This document shows, in pieces, positions 12,002 to 24,446 of a DNA stretch of 64,000 nucleotides (the first letter of the stretch is position 1; the number at the start of each line of letters is the position of its first letter). The stretch lies in contig NZ_CP071798.1 of the NCBI RefSeq assembly GCF_017498505.1, positions 1,178,001 to 1,242,000 on the forward strand, given 5' to 3'. The notes under the pieces were generated by a model. It saw only the letters and a list, made by a program, of their open reading frames with translations, ran no database searches and was not told where the DNA came from. The stretch comes from Sporosarcina sp. Te-1 (GTDB taxonomy: Bacteria; Bacillota; Bacilli; Bacillales_A; Planococcaceae). Position numbers and translations under genes: made by a program.

Positions 12002-13282
12002 TCAATGCCTTGCATCCTGCCAGACGCTACGGCCCTCAAAGATCGTTTTTACTGGCCAACCGAAACAGGACCAGCCATCAAATGGTGTATTCTTCCCTTT
12101 CGAAATAAATGACGAACGGTCAATGGTCTGTTCTTTATCAAGATTGATCAATACCAGATCCGCCTTGCCCCCGACTTTGATTGTTCCATACGGCAAGCCG
12201 AATACTTCCGCAGGCTTTACCGTCATCCAGTCTACTAACTGCTTTAGCGTCCATTTACCTGTCTTGACAAAGTGTGTATATAAAAGAGGAAAAGCCGTCT
12301 CAAACCCCGTAATGCCGAATGGTGCCTTCGCGAAGCCCGCTCCCTTTTCTTCGGCGGTATGGGGAGCATGATCTGTCGCAATGAAATCAATCGTTCCGTC
12401 AAGCAACCCTTCTATGAGCGCATCACGATCTGCCCCACTTCGAAGCGGCGGATTCATTTTCCAATCTGCATCATCCGCTGGAATATCGTCTTCACATAAT
12501 AGCAGATGGTGTGGCGTCACCTCCGCCGTAACACGGACGCCTGCCTTTTTGGCATCGCGGATGACTCTGACAGATTCCTTGGTACTGACATGGCACACGT
12601 GGTAATGTGCACCTGCCGCTTCGGCTAGCAGAATATCTCTTGCTATATGAACTGATTCTGCAATGGAAGGGATACCGGCGAGACCAAGTTCTTTGTTCCG
12701 TTTCCCTTCATGCATGGAACCGCCATATATCAACGTGTTGTCTTCGCAGTGGGCGACGATGGCCATGTCCAGTTTGGCGGCATCCTGCATCGCTTCGTAC
12801 ATCATGCCAGCCTGCTGGACACCGACCCCGTCATCTGTAAAGGCAAAGGCACCCTCTTCTTTCAACGCTGCAAGATCCGTCCGTTCTTTTCCCGCTTCCC
12901 GAATAGTAATGGAAGCATAGGGAAGAACTCGGATATGGGCTTTTTCACGGATCAGTGAATTGATATGCGCCAGATTTTCTTTCGTATCGGGAACTGGTCT
13001 TGTGTTCGGCATCGCACAAATCGTCGTATAGCCTCCTTTGGCAGCAGCCAATGTCCCGGATTCGATCGTTTCTTTATGCTCACCGCCGGGTTCTCGCAAA
13101 TGAACATGCACGTCGATAAACCCTGGCGCCACCCATAATCCCTCCCCGGCAATTACAGTTGCATCCTGTCGATCCAAATTTGGACCGATTTCCGTTATGA
13201 CATCACCATTGATTTTTACATCAGTCGTGACCGCAACTCCCTCTTCATTCATAAGCTGGACATCTGTCAGTAGTAAATTCAT
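12002..13282 (-). CDS. pyrC: Dihydroorotase (type I)
   Basis: This zinc enzyme cyclises N-carbamoyl-aspartate to dihydroorotate. The metal site [16 protein letters not shown] (residues about 58-73) and [13 protein letters not shown] (about 302-314) are intact. It has 426 residues, the size of the Bacillus enzyme. The ATG follows AAAGGGGAGA, and only one base separates it from the pyrB stop. Confidence 0.97.
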   Translation of the reverse strand: MNLLLTDVQLMNEEGVAVTTDVKINGDVITEIGPNLDRQDATVIAGEGLWVAPGFIDVHVHLREPGGEHKETIESGTLAAAKGGYTTICAMPNTRPVPDTKENLAHINSLIREKAHIRVLPYASITIREAGKERTDLAALKEEGAFAFTDDGVGVQQAGMMYEAMQDAAKLDMAIVAHCEDNTLIYGGSMHEGKRNKELGLAGIPSIAESVHIARDILLAEAAGAHYHVCHVSTKESVRVIRDAKKAGVRVTAEVTPHHLLLCEDDIPADDADWKMNPPLRSGADRDALIEGLLDGTIDFIATDHAPHTAEEKGAGFAKAPFGITGFETAFPLLYTHFVKTGKWTLKQLVDWMTVKPAEVFGLPYGTIKVGGKADLVLINLDKEQTIDRSSFISKGKNTPFDGWSCFGWPVKTIFEGRSVWQDARH

Positions 13283-13283
13283 A

Positions 13284-14231
<948 letters not shown>

Positions 14232-14233
14232 TT

Positions 14234-14362
14234 AAGAAAAAACGAGCTTTTCCATAAGAGGAAAGGCTCGTTGAAAGAGACGGAGCTGCCACTTCCCTCG
14301 TAAAAAAGGGCATGACACCGTCAATCGAACCTTTCCTTGCCTCTCTGGACAATGTTAAAAGG
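14234..14362 (-). promoter_or_regulatory. PyrR-dependent attenuator between pyrP and pyrB
   Basis: On the minus strand the transcript carries a PyrR-binding element, TGTCCAGAGAGGCA (14352-14339), one base off the usual ARUCCNGNGAGGYU at its ends. A terminator follows: AACGAGC...GCTCGTT (14241-14272) and a T-run. UMP-bound PyrR would stabilise the anti-antiterminator and so favour termination. The 206-bp gap is fully explained by this element. Confidence 0.88.
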
Positions 14363-14368
14363 TCTTAC

Positions 14369-15655
14369 TTATTCAGTTTCATCCATCAGTGAATCATTTT
14401 TCCTTCCGGGAAGCACCAAGTTCAACACAACTCCGACGATAGCCGCCAGCGCCATTCCACCTACTTGGAATGTTTCACTAATATGGACGGAAGCGCCTCC
14501 TACACCGATGACAAGAATGATTGAGGCGATGACCAAATTCCGTTGTTCGCCGAAATCTACTTTATGATCGACCAGCATCCGCAGTCCGGATGAAGCGATG
14601 ATGCCGAAGAGGAGAATCGACACGCCACCGAGGACTGCTGTAGGGATCGTCGTAATGGCAGCCATCACTTGACCTAAGAAGGAGAACAGGATGGCGAATA
14701 CAGCCGCTCCAATAATGACATAGACACTGTATACTTTCGTGATTGCCATAACTCCGATATTTTCTCCGTACGTCGTTTTCGGTGGTCCGCCGAGCAATCC
14801 GCTAATGAATGTTCCCAACCCATCACCGAGTAATGAACGGTTCAAACCTGGGTTTTTAATGAAATCTCGTTCCACGACACGTCCCAAAACAAGCTGATGC
14901 CCAATATGCTCCGAGATGGTTACTATAGCGATCGGCACCATGATGGCGAGCAGCGTTGGCGTAATGACGAATTCATAATCGACACCCGGGATTAGAAATT
15001 CGGGAATTTGAATGAAATCCGCATCTTTAATCGGTTGAAAATTGATAATGCCGATTTGCCAAGAATACAAGTAACCGACCACAATCCCGATCAATACCGG
15101 CATTAGGCTGATGACTCCGCGGAAAAACATCAGGCAGACGATCGATGTCAGCAACGTGACAAGTGCTGCGGAAAAGTGAAGCAGGCTGTACATTTGCACG
15201 CCATCCACTTCGATCATGCTGGCCATTTGGACAGCTGTCGGTGCAACGCCCAGCCCGATAACCATGATGACGGGCCCTACAACGACCGGTGGCAGGATCT
15301 TCATAATCCATTTATAGCCGGTTTTCCAAATGATCAGCGAGACGAGCGCATAGACTAATGCGACAAACATGCTGCCGATCATAGCACTACCGATTCCGCC
15401 TGAATTTGTCGCAGCAATGATCGGCGCGATAAACGCGAACGATGAACCTAAATACGCAGGAACTTGGAATCTTGTAACGAGAACAAATACCAATGTTGCG
15501 ATCCCGCTCGTCAATAAGGCGATTGCCGGACTTAAATCTACTAACGTCGGTACTAATATTGTTGCCCCGAACATGGCAAACATATGTTGCAAGCTAAGAA
15601 CCAACCATTTAGCTGCCTGTGGCCTTTCGTGTATATCCAATACTTTGTCGCTCAT
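14369..15655 (-). CDS. pyrP: Uracil permease
   Basis: A uracil-proton symporter of the NCS2 family, in the cytoplasmic membrane. It has 428 residues with about 12-14 hydrophobic segments. The family motif region reads PPKTTYGENIGVMAIT (residues about 289-304), and the helix-1 start WLVLSLQHMFAMFGATILVP is typical. It lies 26 bp after pyrR, so there is no room for the pyrR-pyrP attenuator known in B. subtilis; the next attenuator follows it, ahead of pyrB. Confidence 0.96.
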   Translation of the reverse strand: MSDKVLDIHERPQAAKWLVLSLQHMFAMFGATILVPTLVDLSPAIALLTSGIATLVFVLVTRFQVPAYLGSSFAFIAPIIAATNSGGIGSAMIGSMFVALVYALVSLIIWKTGYKWIMKILPPVVVGPVIMVIGLGVAPTAVQMASMIEVDGVQMYSLLHFSAALVTLLTSIVCLMFFRGVISLMPVLIGIVVGYLYSWQIGIINFQPIKDADFIQIPEFLIPGVDYEFVITPTLLAIMVPIAIVTISEHIGHQLVLGRVVERDFIKNPGLNRSLLGDGLGTFISGLLGGPPKTTYGENIGVMAITKVYSVYVIIGAAVFAILFSFLGQVMAAITTIPTAVLGGVSILLFGIIASSGLRMLVDHKVDFGEQRNLVIASIILVIGVGGASVHISETFQVGGMALAAIVGVVLNLVLPGRKNDSLMDETE

Positions 15656-15681
15656 GTCCCTGTACCCCCGTGATCCATTTC

Positions 15682-16434
<753 letters not shown>

Positions 16435-16438
<4 letters not shown>

Positions 16439-17349
16439 TGCTTTTCTTTCCGCATTTTATCGAGCAGTTGTTGAAAATCATCAGGCAATGGCCTGGAAAA
16501 CTCAATATACTCACCTGTCGATGGATGATCAAATCCAATGACGCCGGCATGCAAGACTTGCCCGCCAAAGTCAATTGTCTTCTTCGGCCCATATTTCGGA
16601 TCACCCGCCAACGGGTAACCGATATATTTCATATGGACCCGGATCTGATGGGTCCGGCCTGTTTCCAGCCGGCATTCCACTAAAGTGAAATCACCGAACC
16701 GTTCCAGTACTTTAAAATGTGTCACGGCATGCTTGCCATGGTCAACAACCGTCATGCTTTGCCGGTCTCTCGGGTCCCGTCCGATCGGCGCGTCAATCGT
16801 GCCGTTATCATGCGGGATATGCCCATGTACAAGCGCAGTATAAACACGTGTCACGGTCTTTTCAACTAATTGGTTGACTAGCGAAACATGCGCCTTGTCA
16901 TTTTTCGCTACCATCAAAAGACCTGTTGTATCTTTGTCAATCCGATGGACAATTCCAGGGCGTAACACGCCATTAATACCGGACAAGTCCTTGCAATGAT
17001 ACATCAGTCCGTTCACAAGCGTACCGGAAAGATGGCCGGGAGCAGGGTGAACGACCATGCCGCGCGGTTTGTTAACGACTAACACATCGCTGTCCCCATA
17101 AACGATATCCAAATCGAGATCTTCAGCTACAACATCCAATTCCTCGGGTTCAGGCTCAGTAACAGTCACTACGTCACCCTGTTTTACTTTCATATTCGGT
17201 TTTACGGTCATGTCATTCACTAAAACAGCTCCGTCTTTCACCCACTGTTGAATTTGTGTACGTGACCAGTCAGGGTTATAGAGGGAAAGAGCTTTGTCAA
17301 TCCTGTTCCCTTCCAGCTTGTCTGTAATTTGTATTTCGTGCTGTTCCAT
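16435..17349 (-). CDS. ylyB: RluA/RluD-family 23S rRNA pseudouridine synthase (YlyB-like)
   Basis: It converts uridine to pseudouridine in large-subunit rRNA. An N-terminal S4 RNA-binding domain (residues about 13-70) is followed by the catalytic domain with the aspartate motif HRIDKDTTGLLMVAK (about 135-149) and GRTHQIRVHMKYIGYPLAGD. It has 304 residues. It shares one base with lspA. The exact target uridines cannot be read from the sequence. Confidence 0.93.
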
Positions 17350-17825
17350 TATGACACCTTTTTCTTGTTCTTTTTTTCTTCCAATATGACGTGAACGATG
17401 ATCAAAACAACACCAACGGTCAATGCGGCGTCCGCTACATTAAAAATTGGGAAGTCATACTTGATGACCGGAATGAGAATGTCCACAAAATCGACTACTT
17501 CCTTACGCCAAATCCGGTCTATGAAGTTGCCGATTGCACCGCCGAGCAGAAACATGAGACTGACGGCAAACAGACGGTTCGCTTTTCCTTCTTTTTGAAA
17601 AAAGTAAATGATTCCTCCGACCACCAGTATGGTCACAACATAAAAGAGCCACATTTGACCTTCCAGCATACCCCATGCAGCGCCTCGGTTCCGATGAGAT
17701 AAAAGACCGATATAGGGATCCAAGAGGGTGATCTTCTCACCTAACTCCATGTTTCTCACAACAAGCCATTTTGTTAATTGATCCAATAGGATGATTACAA
17801 TGGCGATTCCGTAGTAAATAACCAA
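17349..17825 (-). CDS. lspA: Lipoprotein signal peptidase (signal peptidase II)
   Basis: This membrane aspartyl protease cleaves the signal peptide from lipid-modified prolipoproteins. It has 158 residues and four hydrophobic segments. The two catalytic aspartates are in GAIGNFIDRIW and FNVADAALTVG. The start is a TTG at 17825, eight bases after GGGGG. The lysine-rich C-terminus (EEKKNKKKVS) is cytoplasmic. The usual order ileS, lspA, rluD-type gene, pyrR is kept. Confidence 0.96.
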   Translation of the reverse strand: MVIYYGIAIVIILLDQLTKWLVVRNMELGEKITLLDPYIGLLSHRNRGAAWGMLEGQMWLFYVVTILVVGGIIYFFQKEGKANRLFAVSLMFLLGGAIGNFIDRIWRKEVVDFVDILIPVIKYDFPIFNVADAALTVGVVLIIVHVILEEKKNKKKVS

Positions 17826-17933
17826 TCCACTAAACCCCCGTCCGACAGATTCTGATTCATTTTACCACAAAAAGAAGGCGGAGATGAAATATGAGTAAAA
17901 ACACAGGATGTGACTTCCCGGCATCTATCACCC

Positions 17934-17968
17934 CAAAAAAGGCGGAGGCCCTGATCGGTTCCTCCGCC
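17934..17968 (-). terminator. Terminator of ileS
   Basis: GGCGGAGG and CCTCCGCC (17941-17968) form a GC-rich stem, followed on the minus strand by TTTTTT. It lies 37 bp after ileS. The rest of the ileS-lspA gap (17826-17933) shows no gene. Confidence 0.85.
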
Positions 17969-18004
17969 CTTCCTTCTTCATTAATTGGTAATTGCCATTA
18001 AACC

Positions 18005-20764
18005 TTACGCGTAATATGTCTTAACAACATCGGCACATCGTGCACAAAGTGCCGGGTGGTCTGCATCAGAGCCGACTGTTTCAGAAATAGTCCAGCATCT
18101 TTCACATTTCTCGCCTTCCGCCTTCTCAACAAGGACTGTTGCATTGTCGAGTTTCAAGGAAGCCTCTGGCATTTGCTCCATCGAGCCTTTTTCAAATTGG
18201 GAAACAATGAAGAACTGTGCAAAATCGATATCTTCAGCATCCAAGATTCCTTTCATCTTGTCTGGCAGAGCTACAGTCACTTTCGCTTCGAGTGATTTTC
18301 CGATCACTTTAGCATTCCGTGCCTCCTCCAATGCTTTCAACACATCATCCCGTACGAGCATCAATTGTGCAAATCTTGCACGCAGGTCTTCTGAACCTTC
18401 AAGCGTCTCGCTTTCCGGTATATCGACCAATTGAACACTCTTCTCCTGGACATGCTCCAAATAACCCCACATTTCATCAGCTGTATGTGGAAGGATTGGA
18501 GAAACCAGTTTCAACAATGTGAGAAGAGATTCATACATGACCGTTTGCATAGCACGACGGTGCGGATGATCTTTTCCTTCGATGTAGACGACATCTTTCG
18601 CGATATCAAGATACAACGAGCTCAATTCATTTGTGCAGAAATTGTTCACTGCATGGTAAACATCTGCGAAATGATACGTTTCATACGCATGGCGCACTTC
18701 TTTGATCAAGTCTTGCAATTTCACATAAACGTATTGATCGACCGGACGCAATTGTGCAAATGGCACGCTGTCAACAGTTGGGTTGAAATCCGATGTGTTC
18801 CCATGTAAGAAACGAAGCGTGTTCCGGATTTTCCGGTACACTTCCGATACTTGCTTGAAGTTTGAATCGGAAACCCGGACATCCGCCGTATAGTCGACAG
18901 ATGACACCCATAATCGTAAGATATCAGCTCCGAGTTGGTTCACCACTTTCGCCGGCACGATCGTGTTGCCGAGCGATTTACTCATTTTCCGGCCTTCACC
19001 GTCCAATGTAAAACCATGGCTCAGCAATCCCTTATACGGTGCAATGCCGTTGATGGCTACACTTGTCGTCAACGAGGAATTGAACCAGCCTCTGTATTGG
19101 TCGGACCCTTCCAAGTAAAGATCGGCAGGATAGACGAGATCATCGCGTTCCACTAGGACACCTTGGTGTGTTGAACCGGAATCAAACCAAACGTCCATAA
19201 TATCCGTTTCTTTAGTAAATTGTCCATTCGGGCTGCCTTCGTGCGTAAATCCTTCCGGAAGAAGTTCTTTTGCATCCCATTCAAACCAAATGTTTGAACC
19301 ATGTTCTCGGAACAATTTCGATACATGTGCAATCGTTTCATCGGTAATGATCTCTTGCCCGTTCTCCGTGTAGAAAACAGGGATTGGAACACCCCAGACC
19401 CGTTGCCGGGAAATGCACCAGTCTCCACGGTCACGGACCATGTTATATAACCGTGTTTCGCCCCATTCCGGCGTAAACTTCGTATTGCGAATCGCATCCA
19501 GCAGCTCGCCGCGGAACGATTCGATCGAAGCGAACCATTGTGCAGTCGCACGGAAAATGACAGGTTTCTTCGTACGCCAGTCATGCGGATAGGAATGGGT
19601 AATGAATGAGAGCTTTAACAGTGCTCCTACTTCTTCAAGCTTCTTTGTAACTTCTTTGTTCGCATCTTCATAAAACAAGCCTTCAAAACCTGGGGCTTCA
19701 TCGGTCATGACGCCACGATCGTTGATTGGTGAAAATGCGTCAATTCCATATTGTTTGGATACATAAAAATCGTCTTCCCCGTGTCCCGGTGCTGTATGGA
19801 CACAGCCTGTTCCTGCTTCAGCCGTTACATGCTCCCCTAACATGACAAGAGAATCACGGTCATAGATCGGATGTTTCGCAATGACCCGATCAAGATCTGA
19901 CCCTTTGACTTCATTTACAACTTCATAGGTTTCCCATCCAATTTCTTTCGCAACATATTCAACGAGGTCTTTGGCAAGGAGGTACTTTTCGCCTGCCACA
20001 TCAACGACAACATACGTGAACTCAGGATGCACTGAGATTCCTAAGTTGGCAGGAATCGTCCATGGCGTCGTTGTCCAAATGAGAATTTTCACGTCTTCAT
20101 CTACCGCACCACGACCATCTCTGATCGGGAACGCAACATAAATGGATGGTGACTTTTTATCTTTGTATTCGATTTCCGCTTCCGCCAATGCAGATTCGCT
20201 GGAAGGGGACCAATATACCGGCTTAAGGCCCTTATAAATATAGCCTTTCTTTGCCATCTCACCGAACACTTCGATTTGTCTTGATTCGAATTCCGGCTTA
20301 AGAGTAATGTACGGGTTCTCCCAATCGCCGCGGACACCGAGCCGCTTGAACTCAGTCCGTTGATTGTCGATTTGACTATAAGCATAGTCCTCACACATTT
20401 TTCGGAATTCCGCTACGGAAAGCTCTTTCCGTTTGACTCCTTTATTGACTAGCGCCTGTTCAATCGGCAGACCGTGTGTATCCCAGCCTGGAACGTAAGG
20501 TGCGTGGAAACCAGACATGGACTTATAGCGGACAATCATATCTTTCAATACTTTATTCAGTGCATGCCCCATATGGAGGTCTCCATTTGCATAGGGAGGT
20601 CCATCATGCAGAACGAAAAACGGGCGTTCGGCAGTCCGCTCCTGCACTTTCTTATAAATGTCCATTTCTTCCCATTTTTTTTGCATTTCCGGTTCTTTGT
20701 TCGGCAAATTGCCGCGCATCGGAAAATCTGTCTTCGGCATGAGCAACGTATCTTTGTAATCCAT
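18005..20764 (-). CDS. ileS: Isoleucyl-tRNA synthetase
   Basis: It charges tRNA-Ile in the cytoplasm and edits misactivated valine. The class I signature is [15 protein letters not shown] (residues about 60-74), and the KMSKS loop is [10 protein letters not shown] (about 593-602). The C-terminal zinc-binding cysteines are CERCW and CARC. The ORF extends upstream to 21004 through the T-box leader. The start [18 protein letters not shown] at 20764 has GGAGGAGG upstream and gives 919 residues, the normal bacterial size. It is controlled by the T-box in front. Confidence 0.98.
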   Translation of the reverse strand: MDYKDTLLMPKTDFPMRGNLPNKEPEMQKKWEEMDIYKKVQERTAERPFFVLHDGPPYANGDLHMGHALNKVLKDMIVRYKSMSGFHAPYVPGWDTHGLPIEQALVNKGVKRKELSVAEFRKMCEDYAYSQIDNQRTEFKRLGVRGDWENPYITLKPEFESRQIEVFGEMAKKGYIYKGLKPVYWSPSSESALAEAEIEYKDKKSPSIYVAFPIRDGRGAVDEDVKILIWTTTPWTIPANLGISVHPEFTYVVVDVAGEKYLLAKDLVEYVAKEIGWETYEVVNEVKGSDLDRVIAKHPIYDRDSLVMLGEHVTAEAGTGCVHTAPGHGEDDFYVSKQYGIDAFSPINDRGVMTDEAPGFEGLFYEDANKEVTKKLEEVGALLKLSFITHSYPHDWRTKKPVIFRATAQWFASIESFRGELLDAIRNTKFTPEWGETRLYNMVRDRGDWCISRQRVWGVPIPVFYTENGQEIITDETIAHVSKLFREHGSNIWFEWDAKELLPEGFTHEGSPNGQFTKETDIMDVWFDSGSTHQGVLVERDDLVYPADLYLEGSDQYRGWFNSSLTTSVAINGIAPYKGLLSHGFTLDGEGRKMSKSLGNTIVPAKVVNQLGADILRLWVSSVDYTADVRVSDSNFKQVSEVYRKIRNTLRFLHGNTSDFNPTVDSVPFAQLRPVDQYVYVKLQDLIKEVRHAYETYHFADVYHAVNNFCTNELSSLYLDIAKDVVYIEGKDHPHRRAMQTVMYESLLTLLKLVSPILPHTADEMWGYLEHVQEKSVQLVDIPESETLEGSEDLRARFAQLMLVRDDVLKALEEARNAKVIGKSLEAKVTVALPDKMKGILDAEDIDFAQFFIVSQFEKGSMEQMPEASLKLDNATVLVEKAEGEKCERCWTISETVGSDADHPALCARCADVVKTYYA

Positions 20765-20823
20765 CAAACTTCCTCCTCCAATGTATGAAACAATAATCGT
20801 AGAATCCGCATTGAGCCCGAGAA

Positions 20824-21107
20824 ATAAAAAATCCCCGTCCCCTAAAAAAGGGACGAGGAATGAGTCTCGCGTTACCACCCTAGTTGCAATGGACGTCTGT
20901 CCACTGCCTCTCAGCCACCATAACGGGGTGTCCCGGGATTGCTTTTCTTCAATCCGGCTCCAGAGTGATGTTCGTTTCCGTTTCGACGTCCGGGCTTCCA
21001 CCAACCCCGGCTCGCTATGCGTGAATATCGGAAAGTACTGTCTCTTTCAATGCCTGTCGTTCATTATATGCACATTATTATAGTTGTGAATGAAAAGAAA
21101 AGTCAAG
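20824..21107 (-). ncRNA. Ile-specific T-box riboswitch with promoter, upstream of ileS
   Basis: Minus strand: promoter TTGACT (21107-21102), 18 bp, TATAAT (21083-21078). The T-box sequence AGGGTGGTAACGCG is at 20881-20868. The specifier loop GAACATCAC contains ATC, an Ile codon, at 20969-20967. A terminator, CCTCGTCCC with GGGACGGGG and TTTTTT, is at 20859-20824. Uncharged tRNA-Ile would favour the antiterminator and ileS expression. This accounts for the 346-bp gap between divIVA and ileS. Confidence 0.95.
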
Positions 21108-21110
21108 CTT

Positions 21111-21617
21111 TCATTCCTGGTCTGCAGCTGCCTCCAGTTTTTCTGTATCCGGTACGTATTCCATCAAGCGGTCCCAATCATCTGTTTTGATCAAATCAAG
21201 CTGCGCCTCGATGAGCATCTTGAATCGATTCCTGAAAACTTTGGACTGCTTTTTCAGATCCTCAATTTCAAGAGCAATCCGGCGCGCTCGCGAAAGTGCC
21301 TCGTTGACGATCCGGTCTGCATTTTTTTCTGCTTCTTTGATGATCAACTTAGATTCCTGCTTCGAGTTGCGTCTCACATCTTCGGCTGCTTCTTGGGCAA
21401 TTAGGATTGATTTTTGCAGCGTCTCCTCGATGGAATTGAAATGTGAAATTTGCTCTTTCGTTTCCTTCAGCTCGCTCTTCAGTTTCTTGTTTTCATCCAG
21501 AACGTTTTCATAATCTTTCATGATCTGTTCAAGGAATTCGTTCACTTCATCCTCATCATATCCACGGAATCCGCGGCTGAATTCTTTATTATGTATGTCA
21601 AGTGGTGACAGTGCCAT
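21111..21617 (-). CDS. divIVA: Cell-division initiation protein DivIVA
   Basis: DivIVA is a coiled-coil scaffold that recognises strongly curved membrane at septa and poles and recruits Min, chromosome-anchoring and other proteins. It has 168 residues. The conserved N-terminal lipid-binding domain reads SPLDIHNKEFSRGFRGYDED (residues 4-23) with the usual Phe-Arg pair. Heptad-like coiled coil spans about residues 30-130. It sits between ylmH and the ileS T-box, the standard position. Confidence 0.96.
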   Translation of the reverse strand: MALSPLDIHNKEFSRGFRGYDEDEVNEFLEQIMKDYENVLDENKKLKSELKETKEQISHFNSIEETLQKSILIAQEAAEDVRRNSKQESKLIIKEAEKNADRIVNEALSRARRIALEIEDLKKQSKVFRNRFKMLIEAQLDLIKTDDWDRLMEYVPDTEKLEAAADQE

Positions 21618-21706
21618 CTAGTATATCTCCCCTTTCAGGTATTCCATTCTATTATACATACTGACAAGAAAGAAAGCAGTAGTTTTTCATGCGGTTATCA
21701 GAAAAA

Positions 21707-22483
21707 TCATTCTAACTTACCAATATTTAGACGGATTTTGTCTTTCTTTGTCCGGCCCTCGATCGTCATAACTTTAAAACGGCCCGCCCCTCTTATGGAG
21801 ATCATATCTAATTCATTAATTTCGAAAGACGGTTGGTCACGGGTAGTCCAATTGACTTTCACTTTTTCTCCTTGAATTAAGGAAGAAGCTTTTTGCCTTG
21901 CACAATTCAATAACGAAGCCACAATGACATCCAACCGAAGTGAACTGACGATATGCAAATTCTCCAGCCAATGCTCGGTAGAAGCCAAATAATCATCCGA
22001 GTCATTGACAAGTTCCAATCTAACTTTCGATTTTCCAACGGACTCAAAGTTGGCTTTCAAGTAATCCCTCAACTCGCTTGCTATCGACATTTGGGCCCGT
22101 CCATCTTCAATCAAAATATCTCCGAACTTCGTCCGATCAATCCCAAGCGACATTAAAGATCCCAATACATCGCGATGTTCCAATTGAACAAACTTCGAAG
22201 GATAATGGATCTCAAAAACAGAAATCTGATAATCGGCCAAGGTCGGTTCATAATAATCCGGATATAGAAGAACGCGTTGCCTTTCCGCGCCGACAAAACA
22301 GCCATCCGACGAAACGAGTAATCCGGCTCCCCTGGAGATTGTCTGCAGAATAAAGCGCTGCCTTGGATCTAAAAATCCCGTCAACTTAGGTGCATATGTA
22401 TTTTCCACTTCGTTTACCCAGCCAGTCGCCATTTCGATGAAAGGCTGTTCATCTTTCCTAAAATGCTGAATGATTGTATCCAT
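21707..22483 (-). CDS. ylmH: S4-domain RNA-binding protein YlmH (RqcP2-type)
   Basis: The protein has 258 residues with a C-terminal S4 domain (residues about 183-240, VIASLLNCARQKASSLIQGE followed by KVKVNWT). Homologues bind stalled 50S subunits and take part in ribosome quality control alongside RqcH and RqcP; rqcH is in the same window. The ATG at 22483 (MDTIIQHFRKDEQPF) follows AAAAGGGG, eight bases upstream; the ORF continues to 22510. The ylmG-ylmH-divIVA order is conserved in Gram-positives. Confidence 0.92.
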   Translation of the reverse strand: MDTIIQHFRKDEQPFIEMATGWVNEVENTYAPKLTGFLDPRQRFILQTISRGAGLLVSSDGCFVGAERQRVLLYPDYYEPTLADYQISVFEIHYPSKFVQLEHRDVLGSLMSLGIDRTKFGDILIEDGRAQMSIASELRDYLKANFESVGKSKVRLELVNDSDDYLASTEHWLENLHIVSSLRLDVIVASLLNCARQKASSLIQGEKVKVNWTTRDQPSFEINELDMISIRGAGRFKVMTIEGRTKKDKIRLNIGKLE

Positions 22484-22554
22484 GATGAAACCCCTTTTTG
22501 TGTTCTCCATACAGAAAAATCCTCACCAAATTTGTGAGGACTGTAAAACGTTAT

Positions 22555-22845
22555 TCAATAAAGCACCGCTTTAAAAATCATTAAGAAAACTTGACCGATT
22601 CCTCTACTTATCAGGCTCAGCGCAAATAGCGCCACAATAGGAGAGATATCGATCATCCCGAGCGGCGGGATGAACTTTCGGAAAAAACCTAAGTACGGCT
22701 CAGCGATTTTGCCAAGCAGTATCCCAAATTTAGTTTCCCGGGAAGCAGGCACCCATGACATTAAAATATAAATGACGAGAAGGATGCTGTAGATATTAAT
22801 TGCATAAAAAATTATATTGTGTAGTTGTATTAATAAACCGGCCAT
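22555..22845 (-). CDS. ylmG: YggT-family membrane protein YlmG
   Basis: This small membrane protein has 96 residues and two hydrophobic segments (about 7-30 and 65-92), joined by the conserved SWVPASRETKFG and EPYLGFFRKFIPPLGMIDISP region. Its biochemical role is unknown. Its place next to sepF and divIVA, and work on homologues, suggests a role in membrane or division-site organisation. No enzyme motif is visible. Confidence 0.9.
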   Translation of the reverse strand: MAGLLIQLHNIIFYAINIYSILLVIYILMSWVPASRETKFGILLGKIAEPYLGFFRKFIPPLGMIDISPIVALFALSLISRGIGQVFLMIFKAVLY

Positions 22846-22871
22846 TGTAACATGTACACCTCATTCAGATT

Positions 22872-23315
22872 CTATCGTTCAAAATAATCGGTAATGGAGC
22901 CGGCTACTTCGACGTTTTCTGGGACACATAAGAAGATATCCGTTCCGATTCGTTGGATATCGCCTCCAAGTGCATAGACAGTCCCACTTAGGAAATCGAC
23001 GATACGAACTCCTTGATCCCTTTCAATCCGTTGCAAATTGACAACGACAGCGCGCTTATTCTTCAGGTGTTCGGAAATATCCTGCGCTTCCGCATATACC
23101 CTCGGTTCCACCAAAATCACTTTGGAGGATTTTTGTATGCTCTGCAGGCTCACGATATTGCCAGTCGGCTGGGGTTCGTTTGCAGTCTGTTTTCGAGCAT
23201 TCACTCGTTTCGGGGGTTCCTGCACTGGTTGCTGCACTTGGACAGAACGTTCTTGTTCAAATTCCTCTTCGTCCTCTAAATAGAACCATTTTTCGAATCT
23301 TTTTTTCATGCTCAC
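22872..23315 (-). CDS. sepF: Cell-division protein SepF
   Basis: SepF binds FtsZ and anchors it to the membrane as rings. It has 147 residues: an N-terminal amphipathic helix ([18 protein letters not shown]), a variable linker of about 40 residues, and the SepF core from residue about 55 (IVSLQSIQ to [20 protein letters not shown]). The B. subtilis protein is similar in size. ylmE lies 2 bp upstream. Confidence 0.95.
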   Translation of the reverse strand: MSMKKRFEKWFYLEDEEEFEQERSVQVQQPVQEPPKRVNARKQTANEPQPTGNIVSLQSIQKSSKVILVEPRVYAEAQDISEHLKNKRAVVVNLQRIERDQGVRIVDFLSGTVYALGGDIQRIGTDIFLCVPENVEVAGSITDYFER

Positions 23316-23317
23316 TG

Positions 23318-24004
23318 TTATCCCTCGCTCTCTGTCCCGACTAACGCGGTTCCGATTCTGACATGAGTCGCTCCTTCTTCAATTGCGATCGTATAGTCGT
23401 TGGACATACCCATGGATAGCAACTGACAAGGGGCATAGTCCAACTGTTTGGCTGCCATTTCGTCGCGCAGTTCTCTCAACGAACGGAAGACCTGTCGAAT
23501 AAGCTCGGTGTCTTCGGTAAAGGGCGCCATCGTCATCAAACCAACGACTCGAACTTTATCATACGCAGCTAGCTCATCAAGAAATGGCCCGACCTCTTCT
23601 GGAGATAAACCTGACTTGCTCTCTTCTCCTGAAACATTGACTTGAACAAAGCAGTCGAGCGTTTGATCTGCCCGTTTCTGGATCTCTTTTGCCAAACCAA
23701 TGCGATCCAGCGAGTGCAAATAATCGATCTGGTTGATAAAATCCTTCACCTTTCTACTTTGCACATTGCCTATGAAATGCCAGATGACATGATCTTTAAT
23801 CTGGTGTTGCTTTGCGAGAAGCCCTTCAGACCGATTTTCACCTAAGTGAAAAATTCCGTCTGCAATGACTTCCTTTGCCCTCTCAGCAGAAACTTGCTTT
23901 GTTACCGCAACGATTGTCACGTCGGATCGCTTGCGGCCGCTTCTTTCACATGCAGTGATAATTTCATGTTCAATATCATCAATTCGTCTCTTACGTGCAT
24001 CCAT
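23318..24004 (-). CDS. ylmE: PLP-homeostasis protein YlmE (YggS family)
   Basis: A pyridoxal 5'-phosphate-binding TIM-barrel protein of the YggS/PROSC family that buffers free PLP; no catalytic activity is established for the family. The PLP lysine is in [11 protein letters not shown] (residues about 29-39), and the barrel motifs [13 protein letters not shown] and [28 protein letters not shown] are clear. The ATG at 24004 is preferred; an upstream in-frame GTG is at 24016. It precedes sepF by 2 bp. The usual neighbour ylmD (pgeF) is missing between ylmC and ylmE. Confidence 0.93.
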   Translation of the reverse strand: MDARKRRIDDIEHEIITACERSGRKRSDVTIVAVTKQVSAERAKEVIADGIFHLGENRSEGLLAKQHQIKDHVIWHFIGNVQSRKVKDFINQIDYLHSLDRIGLAKEIQKRADQTLDCFVQVNVSGEESKSGLSPEEVGPFLDELAAYDKVRVVGLMTMAPFTEDTELIRQVFRSLRELRDEMAAKQLDYAPCQLLSMGMSNDYTIAIEEGATHVRIGTALVGTESEG

Positions 24005-24075
24005 AACTATAATCACTACTTTTCTTCTACTTTGCTATATTGTATCAAGCGAACACGCACATATCAACGTTTAGC

Positions 24076-24321
24076 TTACCCGTTCTCACTTTTCCTTCCT
24101 ACCAAAACAATATCTTTTCCGATCGTAACGACTTCAGCATACTTGATTTGCTTTAAATCTTTCACTTTGGCATCAGAAAAGAACGAGCGCTCCGCACCAC
24201 CTACATGCAACGAGTCAACCCTTCCGCTTTTTATGTCGATCGTCGCGTCTTGGACGAACCCAATGAACGATCCTCTTTTCACTTCAATGACTTCCTTCTT
24301 CTGCAAATCGGTAAATTTCAT
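24076..24321 (-). CDS. ylmC: YlmC/YmxH family PRC-barrel protein
   Basis: It is 81 residues long and a single PRC-barrel-like domain, as in the YlmC/YmxH proteins of spore formers (MKFTDLQKKEVIEVKRGSFI, then GFVQDATIDIKSGRVDSLHV). The function is not known. It lies between sigG and ylmE, as in Bacillus. It is preceded by AAAAGGGGGAGAG. Confidence 0.85.
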   Translation of the reverse strand: MKFTDLQKKEVIEVKRGSFIGFVQDATIDIKSGRVDSLHVGGAERSFFSDAKVKDLKQIKYAEVVTIGKDIVLVGRKSENG

Positions 24322-24397
24322 TGACTCTCCCCCTTTTTAATAAGATATGAACGAGCAAAGAAAAAAAGCAACAGGATTATGATGCAGAGCACACAAC

Positions 24398-24431
24398 AAG
24401 GCGATTGGAATAGAAATATTCCAATCGCCTC
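24398..24431 (-). terminator. Hairpin downstream of sigG
   Basis: AGGCGATTGGAATA and TATTCCAATCGCCT make a perfect 14-bp stem (24400-24430). The following T-run on the minus strand is weak (TTGTTGTG), so it may attenuate rather than fully end transcription. Confidence 0.6.
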
Positions 24432-24446
24432 CGCCCTGCCCATTTT

